Source of the DNA: Photobacterium sp. Ph5
GTDB taxonomy: Bacteria > Pseudomonadota > Gammaproteobacteria > Enterobacterales > Vibrionaceae
DNA length: 48,903 bases
Direction: 5' to 3'
Assembly (NCBI RefSeq): GCF_022129445.1
Contig: NZ_JADQAQ010000036.1
Span: 1-48,903, forward strand
Below the pieces are notes generated by a model. It made no database searches, had not been told where the DNA came from, and saw nothing but the letters and a program-made list of their open reading frames with translations. Position 1 is the first letter of the stretch. Each line of letters starts with the position of its first letter. Positions 33,918 through 42,617 of the stretch are shown one piece after another. The position numbers and the translations under genes are program-made.

Positions 33918-34748
33918 TCAAATCATGCCAAAAACACGTTCTGGGTGAGCATAAGCATCGGCTCGACCACGACGACAATGCCCTAATAGCGTCATATTTA
34001 AACGATCCGCTAAATCAACAGCCATTTTTGTTGCAGAAGATACGGCAAGTAACACTTCAACACCGGCTGAGGCCGCCTTTTGTACCATTTCAAAACTAGC
34101 CCGACTGGTGACTAACACAGCACCGCCAGATAAACGCTGTTGATGGATATAACCAATTAATTTATCTAACGCGATGTGGCGACCAACATCTTCAAATGTT
34201 GCGAGTAATTGACCATTAGCGTCGATATATGCCGCCGCATGTGCAGCACCAGTGAGTTGATTAAGTGCTTGGTGTTCAAGTAATTGCTGTAACGCTTGTT
34301 CTAAATGACTTAAATCAAACTCAACTATCATCGGCAATGGCATTAGCATCCGACATACGGTTTCCAATTTTTCTTCACCACAAATACCACAGCCCGTTAA
34401 ACCCGCTAATGAACGACGTTTCTGCTTTAAACGCTCAGCACAACGATTTGCAACCGTAATATCAAGATTGATCCCATTATCATGATGGGTAATCACCATA
34501 TCGTGAATATCACGGTGATGATCGATAATCCCCTCAGACAATGAAAAACCTATCGCAAACTGCTCTAAATCATGAGGGGTACACATCATCACGGTGTACG
34601 CAACGCCATTAAACGCAAGAGCAACAGGCGTTTCTTCAATAATGAAATCCATCTCTCTAAAATCGCTTTCTCCTTTGCGATAGCGAATGATCGGACGCTG
34701 ACAAGCATCACTAACGGCATCGGTTGATTGCACATCAAGAGTGGTCAA
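33918..34748 (-). CDS. fdhD: Formate dehydrogenase sulfurtransferase FdhD
   Basis: 276 residues. It transfers sulfur from IscS-type desulfurase to the molybdenum cofactor, which is required for formate dehydrogenase activity. The catalytic CxxC lies near residues 118-121 (GLTGCGICGEE). Other family blocks are GVAYTVMMCTPHDLEQFAIGF, FEDVGRHIALDKLIGY and SRASFEMVQKAA. The start is TTG at 34748 with AGGAT at eight bases. It is 48 bases after fhlA, so it probably belongs to the same operon, serving the FdhF encoded next door. Confidence 0.95.
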   Translation of the reverse strand: MTTLDVQSTDAVSDACQRPIIRYRKGESDFREMDFIIEETPVALAFNGVAYTVMMCTPHDLEQFAIGFSLSEGIIDHHRDIHDMVITHHDNGINLDITVANRCAERLKQKRRSLAGLTGCGICGEEKLETVCRMLMPLPMIVEFDLSHLEQALQQLLEHQALNQLTGAAHAAAYIDANGQLLATFEDVGRHIALDKLIGYIHQQRLSGGAVLVTSRASFEMVQKAASAGVEVLLAVSSATKMAVDLADRLNMTLLGHCRRGRADAYAHPERVFGMI

Positions 34749-34796
34749 AATAGTGATCCTATAATTAAATAAAAATGTAAGCTGGTATAAAAAGCA

Positions 34797-36959
34797 TCAG
34801 ATACCACCTCGAAAATCTTGGCTATTAATCCCCATTTTCTGCATTCGGGATAATAAGGTTGTTCGTTTCAGTCCTAACTGGTTTGCGGCACCATTCGGGC
34901 CTGCCACTACACCATGACAAGCCTTTAATGCTTTAATCACGTCTGCTTTATCAATAATGGGTTTAACTACGTCACCTTTCACTGCTGATTCTGGCGTATT
35001 GATAACACCTGTAGCTTCAGGGTTAATCAGTCCTACAGGGGGCACTTTTTCGGTCGGTACACGGGCAGAGTGAGACGCTGTTTTTAACTCATGAACAGGG
35101 ACATTAAGCACATTACCACGCGTTAAAATCACAGAGCGTTCAACAAAGTTACGCAATTCACGAACGTTACCCGGCCATGGAAATGCGCTCATAACCGCTA
35201 AATCTTCAGCTGCAATTGCAGTAATGGTTTTCCCCATTTTCTTAGCAAGTTCTCGGGTAAAATGTTTAACCAATAACGGGATATCTTCAGCACGTTCGCG
35301 TAATGGCGGAATTTGGATAGGGAAAACATTCAAACGATAATAAAGATCATTACGAAATTTCTTTTCTTCTACTCGGCGTAATAAATCAACATTCGTGGCG
35401 ACAACAATTCGCACATCAACACTGATTAATGCGTTTTTACCCACACGTTCAATTTCATTTTCTTGTAATGCACGTAATAATTTAGGCTGAAGCTCTAACG
35501 GCATATCACCAATTTCATCTAAAAATAACGTACCTTTATGCGCTTGCTCAAAACGACCAACACGCTGGCTAATCGCGCCTGTAAATGCGCCACGTTCATG
35601 ACCAAACAATTCACTTTCAAATAAACCAGCAGGAATGGCGGCACAATTCATCTTCACCATATCCGTTTTGCTGCGTAGGCTTAACTTATGGATAGCACGA
35701 GCAATTAATTCTTTTCCCGTCCCCGACTCGCCTAAAATCAACACCGTACTGTCACAGCTAGCAACAAGGGCGACTTGTTCAAGGACTTTATTCATCACTT
35801 CACTTTGACTAATAATATCGTCAAAAATAACGTGTTCACCCATCCCTTCATCGATGTTTACAAACTTAGTAATAGGTTGATTTGGAGTGCTTGCTTGATG
35901 TGTTTTTATACTATGCATAGCTAACGCAACACGCGCAGCTATCTGTTTAAATAGCTCAAGATCCGTGTTTTGATATGGAGCTTCAATAGGCTTCATAAAA
36001 CTGATATAACCCACCGCAATGCCTCTAAATACAAGTGGCATAACACAAGCGGTTTTAACACGACTTGGAAAGTACGGGCTATTATTATCAGCCTGCATTT
36101 TCTTAATATCTATCGCATTTAAAAATACAGGCTGATTATTCTTAATTGCATTTTTAATTAGTTTATCATTGGTAAAGAAATGACATTGATAATCAATTTC
36201 ATTATTAATAAAACAAGCAGAATGCTGATTATAATGCCCATCTTGTAATTGAATTATCGATAGATCGGTCATATCAAAATGCTGATATAAAAATCGCAAC
36301 AATGATCCTATCAATTCTTTTTTTGTACTTTGACTTATAACAGTATTCGTCACATCAACCAGTACCTGAAAATTGTTTTTTTCAGTTGTTAGTTTTTCAG
36401 TAAACGTTGATGCAGTTTGGTGCTCTATAATATGTTCAATCATTGCTGAAATCATATTATTAAATAATTTGAATTGCTTCTCGCTCTCACTATCATCAGG
36501 CATAGTTAAATTAATATATTCAATCGCACCTAAAGGTTGATTACAAATAGATAGCGGTATTTTGCAATAATTAAAAACCGAGTCATACGCTGGATGATTT
36601 TCTAGTTGAGGAAAAGTTTGATATAGCGTTTCACCATCCATCTGATGGCAATATTCGCGCATGGTAACGCCATTTAACCCAGTACTTGAGCCTGTATAAT
36701 CAAATTGCTGACATTGTTTATCTTGATCAAGATAGTAAAGGCTAGGTTGACTATCAAGATCATTTTTTAAAAGTAGATTCACACGTTCAACATTGATAAA
36801 TAATAGATCTTCATTGTTAAGAAAATCCATCACGCCTGAAATATCATTGATTGATAATAAGGCTTTAGAAAAAGTCATCAAATCACTTTCAAAGCGTTCC
36901 ATGTTGGCATTAACTCTTGCTGATAATGTCGCTCGAATAGAGAGTAATAATTCAAGCAT
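34797..36959 (-). CDS. fhlA: Formate-sensing sigma-54 activator FhlA
   Basis: 720 residues. The N-terminal half holds GAF-type sensor domains (one near 200-345, with FTNDKLIKNAI...LVFRGIAVGYISF). The AAA+ domain at about 385-625 has Walker A GESGTGKE, the sigma-54 contact loop GAFTGA, and Walker B TLFLDEIGDM. A Fis-type helix-turn-helix ends the protein (GAANQLGLKRTTLLSRMQKM). It should bind formate and activate the hyc and hydN-fdhF sigma-54 promoters found here. An exact FNR-type palindrome lies 38 bases upstream. The ATG at 36959 has no good Shine-Dalgarno sequence, so the true start may be slightly downstream. Confidence 0.95.
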   Translation of the reverse strand: MLELLLSIRATLSARVNANMERFESDLMTFSKALLSINDISGVMDFLNNEDLLFINVERVNLLLKNDLDSQPSLYYLDQDKQCQQFDYTGSSTGLNGVTMREYCHQMDGETLYQTFPQLENHPAYDSVFNYCKIPLSICNQPLGAIEYINLTMPDDSESEKQFKLFNNMISAMIEHIIEHQTASTFTEKLTTEKNNFQVLVDVTNTVISQSTKKELIGSLLRFLYQHFDMTDLSIIQLQDGHYNQHSACFINNEIDYQCHFFTNDKLIKNAIKNNQPVFLNAIDIKKMQADNNSPYFPSRVKTACVMPLVFRGIAVGYISFMKPIEAPYQNTDLELFKQIAARVALAMHSIKTHQASTPNQPITKFVNIDEGMGEHVIFDDIISQSEVMNKVLEQVALVASCDSTVLILGESGTGKELIARAIHKLSLRSKTDMVKMNCAAIPAGLFESELFGHERGAFTGAISQRVGRFEQAHKGTLFLDEIGDMPLELQPKLLRALQENEIERVGKNALISVDVRIVVATNVDLLRRVEEKKFRNDLYYRLNVFPIQIPPLRERAEDIPLLVKHFTRELAKKMGKTITAIAAEDLAVMSAFPWPGNVRELRNFVERSVILTRGNVLNVPVHELKTASHSARVPTEKVPPVGLINPEATGVINTPESAVKGDVVKPIIDKADVIKALKACHGVVAGPNGAANQLGLKRTTLLSRMQKMGINSQDFRGGI

Positions 36960-36996
36960 TTGTTATACAATTCTCAACCATTTCAATAACCAAGTA

Positions 36997-37010
36997 TTGA
37001 TATCAATCAA
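36997..37010. promoter_or_regulatory. FNR-box palindrome upstream of fhlA
   Basis: TTGATATCAATCAA matches the FNR consensus TTGAT-N4-ATCAA at every defined base. It is 38-51 bases before the fhlA ATG. A TATAAC at 36962-36967 (minus strand) could be a -10. FNR control of fhlA expression is known in enteric bacteria. Confidence 0.7.
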
Positions 37011-37114
37011 TAAACAATAAATATAAATGCAAACTAATGATGAAAAATAGAGCGAGTGCTAATTATTTGAGCGATATGAATGACTAGTAGCAATATACAG
37101 CAAAGCAATGAAAT

Positions 37115-37164
37115 ATAAGGTTTCCAAATTTAAAATATACAACATTCTATCTTGGAAACCTTAT
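37115..37164 (-). terminator. Hairpin after fdhF
   Basis: A 13-bp stem, 37115-37127 with 37152-37164, 24-base loop, between the fdhF stop and the fhlA promoter. The T-run on the minus strand is short. It is the probable end of the hydN-fdhF transcript. Confidence 0.65.
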
Positions 37165-37220
37165 TTTCATTAATGGTTTATTTGAACAATAAAATAAACA
37201 AATAAACTCATTCTTTGTTA

Positions 37221-39365
37221 TTAAGCATTAACAACATGGCTTTTCAAACGTGCTTTTAAATTACTGTACTCAGTTTGTACGTAATTTTCTGCCCATGCCT
37301 GATCATCAATATTTTCTACCTTAACGGCACAATATTTAAATTCAGGCGTACTTGAAATTGGATCCACATGTTCAATGGTCAATTCATTACAGGCACCAAT
37401 CCACCATTGGTAAGTCATGTACACCACGCCCTTATTTACACGCTCATTATAATTTGCACGTGAAATAACTTTACCGCGACGTGATGAAACCCAAACCAAT
37501 TGTTGATCGTCAATACCTAACTGACGCGCATCATCAGGGTGCATCTGCACATAACCCGGTTCATCTTCCAATGTCTGTAATGCAGAACAGTTACCCGTCA
37601 TTGAACGACAAGAGTAATGGCCTACTTCACGCACAGTAGATAATACTAACGGGTATTCAGCATCAGGTTGCTCTAATGGCGCACGCCATTCCGCAGCAAT
37701 AAACTGACCTTTACCTGATGGTGTACTGAATTTATTACCTTCAAACAAGAAAGGTGTACCCGGGTGATCCTCAGTTGGACATGGCCACTGTACAGATTTT
37801 AACCCTTCCATCTTCTCGTACGTTGCACCTGTATATAGTGGTGCAAGGTGACGCATCTCATCCCAAATTTCTTGGGTATTTTGATAAGACATTGGGTAAC
37901 CCATACGGGTTGCTAATAAACTGAAAATTTCCCAGTCAGGTTTCACGTCTCCCGGTGGCGTAATCGCTTTATAGAAGCGTTGGAAACCACGGTCAGCGCT
38001 ACTGTATACACCTTCATGTTCACCCCAACTTGTCGCAGGGAAGATCACATCAGCAAATTCTGCTGTTTGTGTCATGAAGATATCTTGCACAATCACTAAT
38101 TCCATCTTGCGCATGGTTTCACGCATTGCAGCAAGATCGGCTTCAGTTTGTGCTGGATCTTCACCAAACACATAGAAAGCTTTACAGATCCCTTCTTCTA
38201 CTTTGTGACCAATTTCTGTTAAACGGTAACCCGGCTTATCAGATAATGGAACACCCCAAGCAGCTTCGAATTTCGCTCGAATATCAGCATCTTCTACTGA
38301 CTGATAACCTGGGAATTGGTGTGGCAACATACCCATATCACAGGTACCTTGCACGTTGTTTTGTCCACGTACAGGACCACAACCTACACCTTCACGACCA
38401 AAGTTACCGGTAAGTAATGCAAGTCCCGCTAAACCACGCACAACATCAACAGCTTGTCCGTATTGGGTAACACCCATACCCCAAAGGATCATCGCTTCTG
38501 GTGCTGCTGCATAAGTACGTGCTGCTATACGAATGTCTTCCGCTTTAAGACCTGTGGTTTGTTCAACACTTTCAGGCGTATAACGAGAAACAAGCTCACG
38601 GAACGCATCAAAGCCTTCAGTGTTATTTGCAACGTACTCTTTGTCGTATAAGTTTTCTTCAATAATGACATTCGCTAACGCATTAACCAGTGCCATGTTT
38701 GAACCGTTCTTCAACGCTAACCATTGATCAGCGATACGTGCAGATTCAATCTTACGTGGATCGCAAACAATGATCTTCGCACCATTAGCGCGAGCCTTAA
38801 GAATGTGCCTTGCTACAACTGGGTGAGAATCAGCCGCGTTGTAACCGAATATGAGTAAACATTTTGTTTTTTGAATTTCGGGAATGGCGTTACTCATTGC
38901 GCCATTACCTACTGTTGTCTCCAGACCGGAGACTGATGGAGCGTGTCACACCCTGGCGCAGTGATCGACGTTATTCGTCCCTATCACCGCACGTGCGAGC
39001 TTCTGCATCACATAGTTAGCTTCGTTACCTGGACCGCGCGCTGAGCCAGTTGTCATGATCGCGTCAGGGCCATATTGCTTCTTGATTGCCATTAGCTTTT
39101 CGCCGGCAAAATCAATAGCTTCTTCCCATGAAACCGCTTCTAACGCGGCATCGCGTGTACGGCGGATCATCGGTTGCTTCAAGCGTGGAGTTAATAAATT
39201 GGTGTCGTTAAGGAAATCCCAGCCATAGTAACCTTTTAAACACAGTTGACCTTCGTTGGTACGGCCATCTGCAGGCTCTGCTGCAATTACTTTGTTATTT
39301 TCGACAACCAATTTTAGTTTGCACCCAGTACCACAGTAGGGACAAACAACAATTGATTTCTTCAT
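37221..39365 (-). CDS. fdhF: Formate dehydrogenase H, selenocysteine-containing
   Basis: 714 residues when the in-frame TGA (complement of 38946-38948) is read as selenocysteine 140. Upstream and downstream frames are in register and both match enteric FdhF. The N-terminus CPYCGTGC plus LCLKGYYGWDF binds a 4Fe-4S cluster. DHCARV precedes Sec, and HAPSVSGLETTVGNGAMSNA follows. The molybdopterin-binding regions continue to the C-terminus (VGHYSCRSMTGNC; MTYQWWIGACNEL). It oxidises formate to CO2 and passes electrons via HydN/HycB-type ferredoxins to the hydrogenase. It follows hydN by 55 bases in the same operon. It is not a pseudogene: the SECIS hairpin is in place. Confidence 0.96.
38917..38933 (-). 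promoter_or_regulatory. SECIS hairpin of fdhF
   Basis: On the minus strand GTCTCC-GGTCT-GGAGAC forms a 6-bp stem with a GGTCT loop, 12 bases after the TGA at 38946-38948. Bacterial SECIS elements have a small apical loop with GGUCU at this distance, bound by SelB. Confidence 0.88.
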
Positions 39366-39420
39366 ACTAACCTTGGGTTGTAATAATAAACGTCAATATC
39401 GTTGTGATTAAACAATCACC

Positions 39421-39969
39421 TTAGCAACCTGTTGCTACCACAGCGCTCATTGCCGCTGCTTCACGTTTTTGTTGGCTAGTTTCAGTCAACGTTTCAGGCT
39501 CAATGATTCGAATCGCACCAGTCGGACAAACTTGAACACAAGAAGGACCAGACTCTTGGTGATGACATAAATCACATTTTAATGCTTGGGTTTGCGGTAC
39601 TTTACGCGTAAACAACGCAGCACCTTTTGTCTCTTCAACCATCGTTGTTACTACATTCATTGCACCGTAAGGACATGCAATAACGCAGGTTTTACAACCA
39701 ATACAACGTGATTGAATCACTTTGACAAAACCATCTTCTAAAACGATGGCGTTATTGGGACAAACCTGAGCACACGGCGCATCATCACATTGACGACACA
39801 TTACAGGCGTAGTTACATGGGCATTTTTCACGACAGTTAAACGTGGTGAAAAATCCGATGGTTCCATTCCAGCAGCCGTATTTTCAGCTTGATGCGATAA
39901 CGCACAAGCGATTTCACAAGTTCGGCATCCAATACACAAGTTGGGATCTGCAAATACAAATCGGTTCAT
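39421..39969 (-). CDS. hydN: HydN-type 4Fe-4S electron transfer protein
   Basis: 182 residues with four ferredoxin-type cysteine clusters: CIGCRTCEIAC, CRQCDDAPCAQVC, CIGCKTCVIAC and CDLCHHQESGPSCVQVC. This is the polyferredoxin family of HydN/HycB, carrying electrons from FdhF. The ATG at 39969 begins the family N-terminus (MNRFVFADPNLCIGC) with GGGA upstream. The frame extends 11 codons further, to a poor start. It is first in the hydN-fdhF operon, behind a sigma-54 promoter. The C-terminal tail (EAAAMSAVVATGC) is Ala-rich. Confidence 0.94.
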   Translation of the reverse strand: MNRFVFADPNLCIGCRTCEIACALSHQAENTAAGMEPSDFSPRLTVVKNAHVTTPVMCRQCDDAPCAQVCPNNAIVLEDGFVKVIQSRCIGCKTCVIACPYGAMNVVTTMVEETKGAALFTRKVPQTQALKCDLCHHQESGPSCVQVCPTGAIRIIEPETLTETSQQKREAAAMSAVVATGC

Positions 39970-40028
39970 GGTGTATCCCTTGTTGATGTCGATACATCGC
40001 AATACACTTTCGCATTGCGATACCTTAT

Positions 40029-40046
40029 AAGCATGAGTTATGCCAG
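40029..40046 (-). promoter_or_regulatory. Sigma-54 promoter of hydN-fdhF
   Basis: On the minus strand CTGGCATAACTCATGCTT: the GG of the -24 and the GC of the -12 are separated by exactly 10 bases, with TGGCA and TGC fitting the sigma-54 consensus. The transcript would start near 40019, 50 bases before hydN. Confidence 0.8.
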
Positions 40047-40091
40047 TTTTTACACCTTGAACAGTAAAAACTCAACCTCTTAATATTTAAG

Positions 40092-40130
40092 ACAAAAAAA
40101 TAAAGCCTGATCGAGATCAGGCTTTATTTA
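40092..40130 (-). terminator. Terminator of the hyc operon
   Basis: AATAAAGCCTGAT (40099-40111), loop CGAG, exact complement 40116-40128. On the minus strand it ends in a T-rich tail with seven consecutive T. It insulates hycI from hydN-fdhF. Confidence 0.92.
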
Positions 40131-40146
40131 CAGCAACGAACATGTG

Positions 40147-40208
40147 CGATACGTATCGATAACCATCATCGACACGCTTCGTCACATCTCATCGACACTT
40201 TATCGACA
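40147..40208. promoter_or_regulatory. Candidate FhlA upstream activating sites for hydN-fdhF
   Basis: CATCGACAC occurs at 40167-40175 and 40190-40198 and ATCGACA at 40202-40208. A 12-base palindrome CGATACGTATCG is at 40147-40158. The repeats are about 148-189 bases upstream of the predicted start of hydN. The same motif recurs upstream of hycB at the same distance. Assignment to FhlA is inference from position and from the fhlA gene nearby. Confidence 0.55.
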
Positions 40209-40246
40209 GGCAAACGATTGGGCATCGTCACCCATGCCATATAATG

Positions 40247-40771
40247 CTAACAATGTTCAAAACAGCTAGAGCCTTGCCATATTGGTAATTGTTGATAAAT
40301 TTGCTCAACACCTTGCTGCACCATTTCCGTTAACGGGAATGAAAAAGCAACAATCGCAGGCTGTATCCCAATGAAGATCACTTCTGGTATAAAGGTCTTC
40401 AATTCATCAATTAAGAAATTCAACGGCAAACTGTGGGTCGACACCACATACATATCAACGATAGTCTCAGGATCAATAATTCGTACTTCCCCTGCTTCTT
40501 CACCAATATCTGCAGCATCAACCACCAGCACCCGTTTCGGCATCGCTTTACGAATAAGGTGTAAGCAATCCTCAGGCATCGAGCCGCCTTCAAGCACGCT
40601 CCAATCGGCAATCGGATTATCCTTCATCATCTTAGCAAGCAAAGGACCTGCACCGTCATCTGCCATCATGCTGTTACCAACCGTCAATACAATATTGCTG
40701 ACCGACAAATCGACATCGTCATTCGACACCGTTACGCCCATGACAGAAGAGAGGTTAATTTCCTCTAGCAC
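40247..40771 (-). CDS. hycI: Hydrogenase maturation protease HycI
   Basis: 174-residue M52 endopeptidase that removes the C-terminal extension of the HycE precursor after nickel insertion. Nickel-sensing acidic residues lie in VGNSMMADDGAGP and VVDAADIG, with His in VSTHSLPLN. IFIGIQPAIVAF is conserved with enteric HycI. The N-terminus is about 25 residues longer than in E. coli, so a later start is possible, but the ATG at 40771 lies two bases after hycH, as expected for coupling. Last gene of the operon. Confidence 0.93.
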   Translation of the reverse strand: MLEEINLSSVMGVTVSNDDVDLSVSNIVLTVGNSMMADDGAGPLLAKMMKDNPIADWSVLEGGSMPEDCLHLIRKAMPKRVLVVDAADIGEEAGEVRIIDPETIVDMYVVSTHSLPLNFLIDELKTFIPEVIFIGIQPAIVAFSFPLTEMVQQGVEQIYQQLPIWQGSSCFEHC

Positions 40772-40773
40772 AA

Positions 40774-41238
40774 TTACTGTCCTCCTCGGATCATCATGTA
40801 CATGGTTGGTTCGCGATGAATATCCCCTAAGGCTTCAATAAATCCATGGGTTAACTGCTTTGACTTTTCGCTTTGAGTCGCGCTATCAATACCATCAAAC
40901 GCCAGTGCCAACATGTTTAAATGCTCTGGATAAATCGTGATTTCACCAAACACCAGAAAGCCTTTCATTTTACGAAAAGCTTCACCGCTTTGGTCTAATC
41001 CACTAATCCATTCAAGGTACTCATAACCAGAGCATTTCAATACCGCATCTAAGCAATCAACCACACCAAGATGGTGACCAATCGCCAAGCTGTAGTACAT
41101 AATTTGCTTGGCTTCTTCTGGCACATCGTAGCTTTCATCAACAAACTTGCGACCCAAACTGTAGAAATACACATTCTGCTCAAGGTGGCGAGATTGCGTT
41201 AATTCTTCAGATAAATCGGCAGTCTTGCTATTAGGCAT
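40774..41238 (-). CDS. hycH: Formate hydrogenlyase maturation protein HycH
   Basis: 154 residues. HycH is needed for assembly of the large subunit in enteric bacteria; its chemistry is not known. Matching family blocks are [32 protein letters not shown] and [17 protein letters not shown]. The ATG at 41238 overlaps the hycG stop by a few bases, so translation is coupled. A frame start 12 codons upstream is less likely. It sits in the conserved order hycGHI. Confidence 0.9.
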   Translation of the reverse strand: MPNSKTADLSEELTQSRHLEQNVYFYSLGRKFVDESYDVPEEAKQIMYYSLAIGHHLGVVDCLDAVLKCSGYEYLEWISGLDQSGEAFRKMKGFLVFGEITIYPEHLNMLALAFDGIDSATQSEKSKQLTHGFIEALGDIHREPTMYMMIRGGQ

Positions 41239-42064
41239 GATCGCCTCCACAGCATGCTTTTTGCTCTGCCGCACACGCAGGTTGTCCGGTTAATGCAGCC
41301 ATGGTTTTGCTCAGCAGAATATTCACGATTTCGGTTAAACGTGGATCGTCTTTTTCCGCTAAGTAATCTGCAATTTTGCTATCAACGTTATCTGCACTAC
41401 AGGTTGCCAATACATCCATCACTTCATCTGCAATACGTTGGCCTTGAACATAACCTGCAAGTAAGCGGGCTTGACGCTCAATCATCACCTTAATATCCAA
41501 TGGAATTTCAGTATGTTTAAGGCTCGCTTTTTGCTCATCAGGGTTGTGTGTTTTCGCTTTCAGTTTCTGATCAAGCAGACCTAAAGCTACCGCAAAACCA
41601 TAAATCGTTGCCGCAGGTGTTGGAGGACAGCCCGGAATGTAGACATCAACAGGTACAATCTTGTCAGTACCGCCCCAGACACAATATAAGTCATGGAAGA
41701 TACCGCCATCACAACCACATGCACCATAAGAAATCACAATTTTAGGATCAGGTGCCGCTTCATAAGCACGAAGCGCGGGTGCACGCATAGCGCGAGTCAC
41801 AGCCCCCGTAAAGAGAAGAATATCCGCATGGCGAGGCGATGCGACAACCTTAATACCAAAACGCTCAGTATCAAATACAGGGGTTGTGGCTGCGAAAATT
41901 TCGATTTCACAGGCGTTACAACCACCACAGTCAACACGGTAAACATACGCAGAGCGACGAATCTGCTTAATGAGCGCGTCTTTTAATTTCTGGCTATTAG
42001 GCGGTAATGGAACAGGAACAGTTTGGGTATGAGCTGTACCATTTAGCTGTTTAATACCTTTCAC
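41231..42064 (-). CDS. hycG: Formate hydrogenlyase small subunit HycG
   Basis: 277-residue NuoB-like hydrogenase small subunit carrying the proximal 4Fe-4S cluster. Cysteines lie in [21 protein letters not shown] and YIPGCPPTP. It receives electrons from the ferredoxin subunits and passes them to the nickel-iron site of HycE. The C-terminus ends in a Cys-rich tail ([14 protein letters not shown]) beyond the conserved region. It starts in a four-base ATGA overlap with hycF. Confidence 0.95.
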   Translation of the reverse strand: MKGIKQLNGTAHTQTVPVPLPPNSQKLKDALIKQIRRSAYVYRVDCGGCNACEIEIFAATTPVFDTERFGIKVVASPRHADILLFTGAVTRAMRAPALRAYEAAPDPKIVISYGACGCDGGIFHDLYCVWGGTDKIVPVDVYIPGCPPTPAATIYGFAVALGLLDQKLKAKTHNPDEQKASLKHTEIPLDIKVMIERQARLLAGYVQGQRIADEVMDVLATCSADNVDSKIADYLAEKDDPRLTEIVNILLSKTMAALTGQPACAAEQKACCGGDHA

Positions 42065-42609
42065 ATTTCCTCCTCAAGGTAACGTAGATGGCTGACGTTT
42101 TCGCTATCAAGCATATTGTTACTGCGACGACACTCAGGACAGGTTTCTAATTGTTGGCGACGTAACTCTAATTGATCCGCTGAAACGCCAGTTTGTGCCA
42201 AGGTATCTAGCACATAATCCAATAGCTTTTTCGCTACAAACGGACGTTCACATTGGCGACAATTCGCCAGTTGGAACACTGCATGTTCATACAGATCTTC
42301 TTTGCGGGTTACCGCTAGCTCAAAGTTCTGAGACAGCTTAATCGCTTTCGTTGGGCAGACTTCTTCACAGCGACCACAGTAAATACAACGTGCCATCGAC
42401 AATTCCCAACGGCGAGTCCCTGCTTTTTCGTCAGTTTCCATCACCAACGCATTGGCAGGACAAGCACGCATACACGCAGCACAAGACAGACACTGATCTG
42501 CGTCTAACTCTGGCTTACCACGGAAGTCTTCATTCACTTCCAATGGTGCGAATGGGTATTTGGTTGTTACTTCACCGGTTTTTAAGACGGTCTTTAATAA
42601 CTTAAACAC
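42061..42609 (-). CDS. hycF: Formate hydrogenlyase ferredoxin subunit HycF
   Basis: 182 residues, NuoI-like. Two classical 4Fe-4S motifs, [16 protein letters not shown] and [16 protein letters not shown], are followed by two extra CxxC pairs ([18 protein letters not shown]) that could bind another metal. It links the membrane arm to HycG. It starts eight bases after hycE and overlaps hycG by four bases. Confidence 0.95.
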   Translation of the reverse strand: MFKLLKTVLKTGEVTTKYPFAPLEVNEDFRGKPELDADQCLSCAACMRACPANALVMETDEKAGTRRWELSMARCIYCGRCEEVCPTKAIKLSQNFELAVTRKEDLYEHAVFQLANCRQCERPFVAKKLLDYVLDTLAQTGVSADQLELRRQQLETCPECRRSNNMLDSENVSHLRYLEEEM

Positions 42610-42617
42610 AACGCCTC

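Noticed and set aside
38946..39365. fdhF as a broken gene with a premature stop
   Set aside because: The stop is TGA at the selenocysteine position, both sides stay in one frame, and a SECIS hairpin follows.
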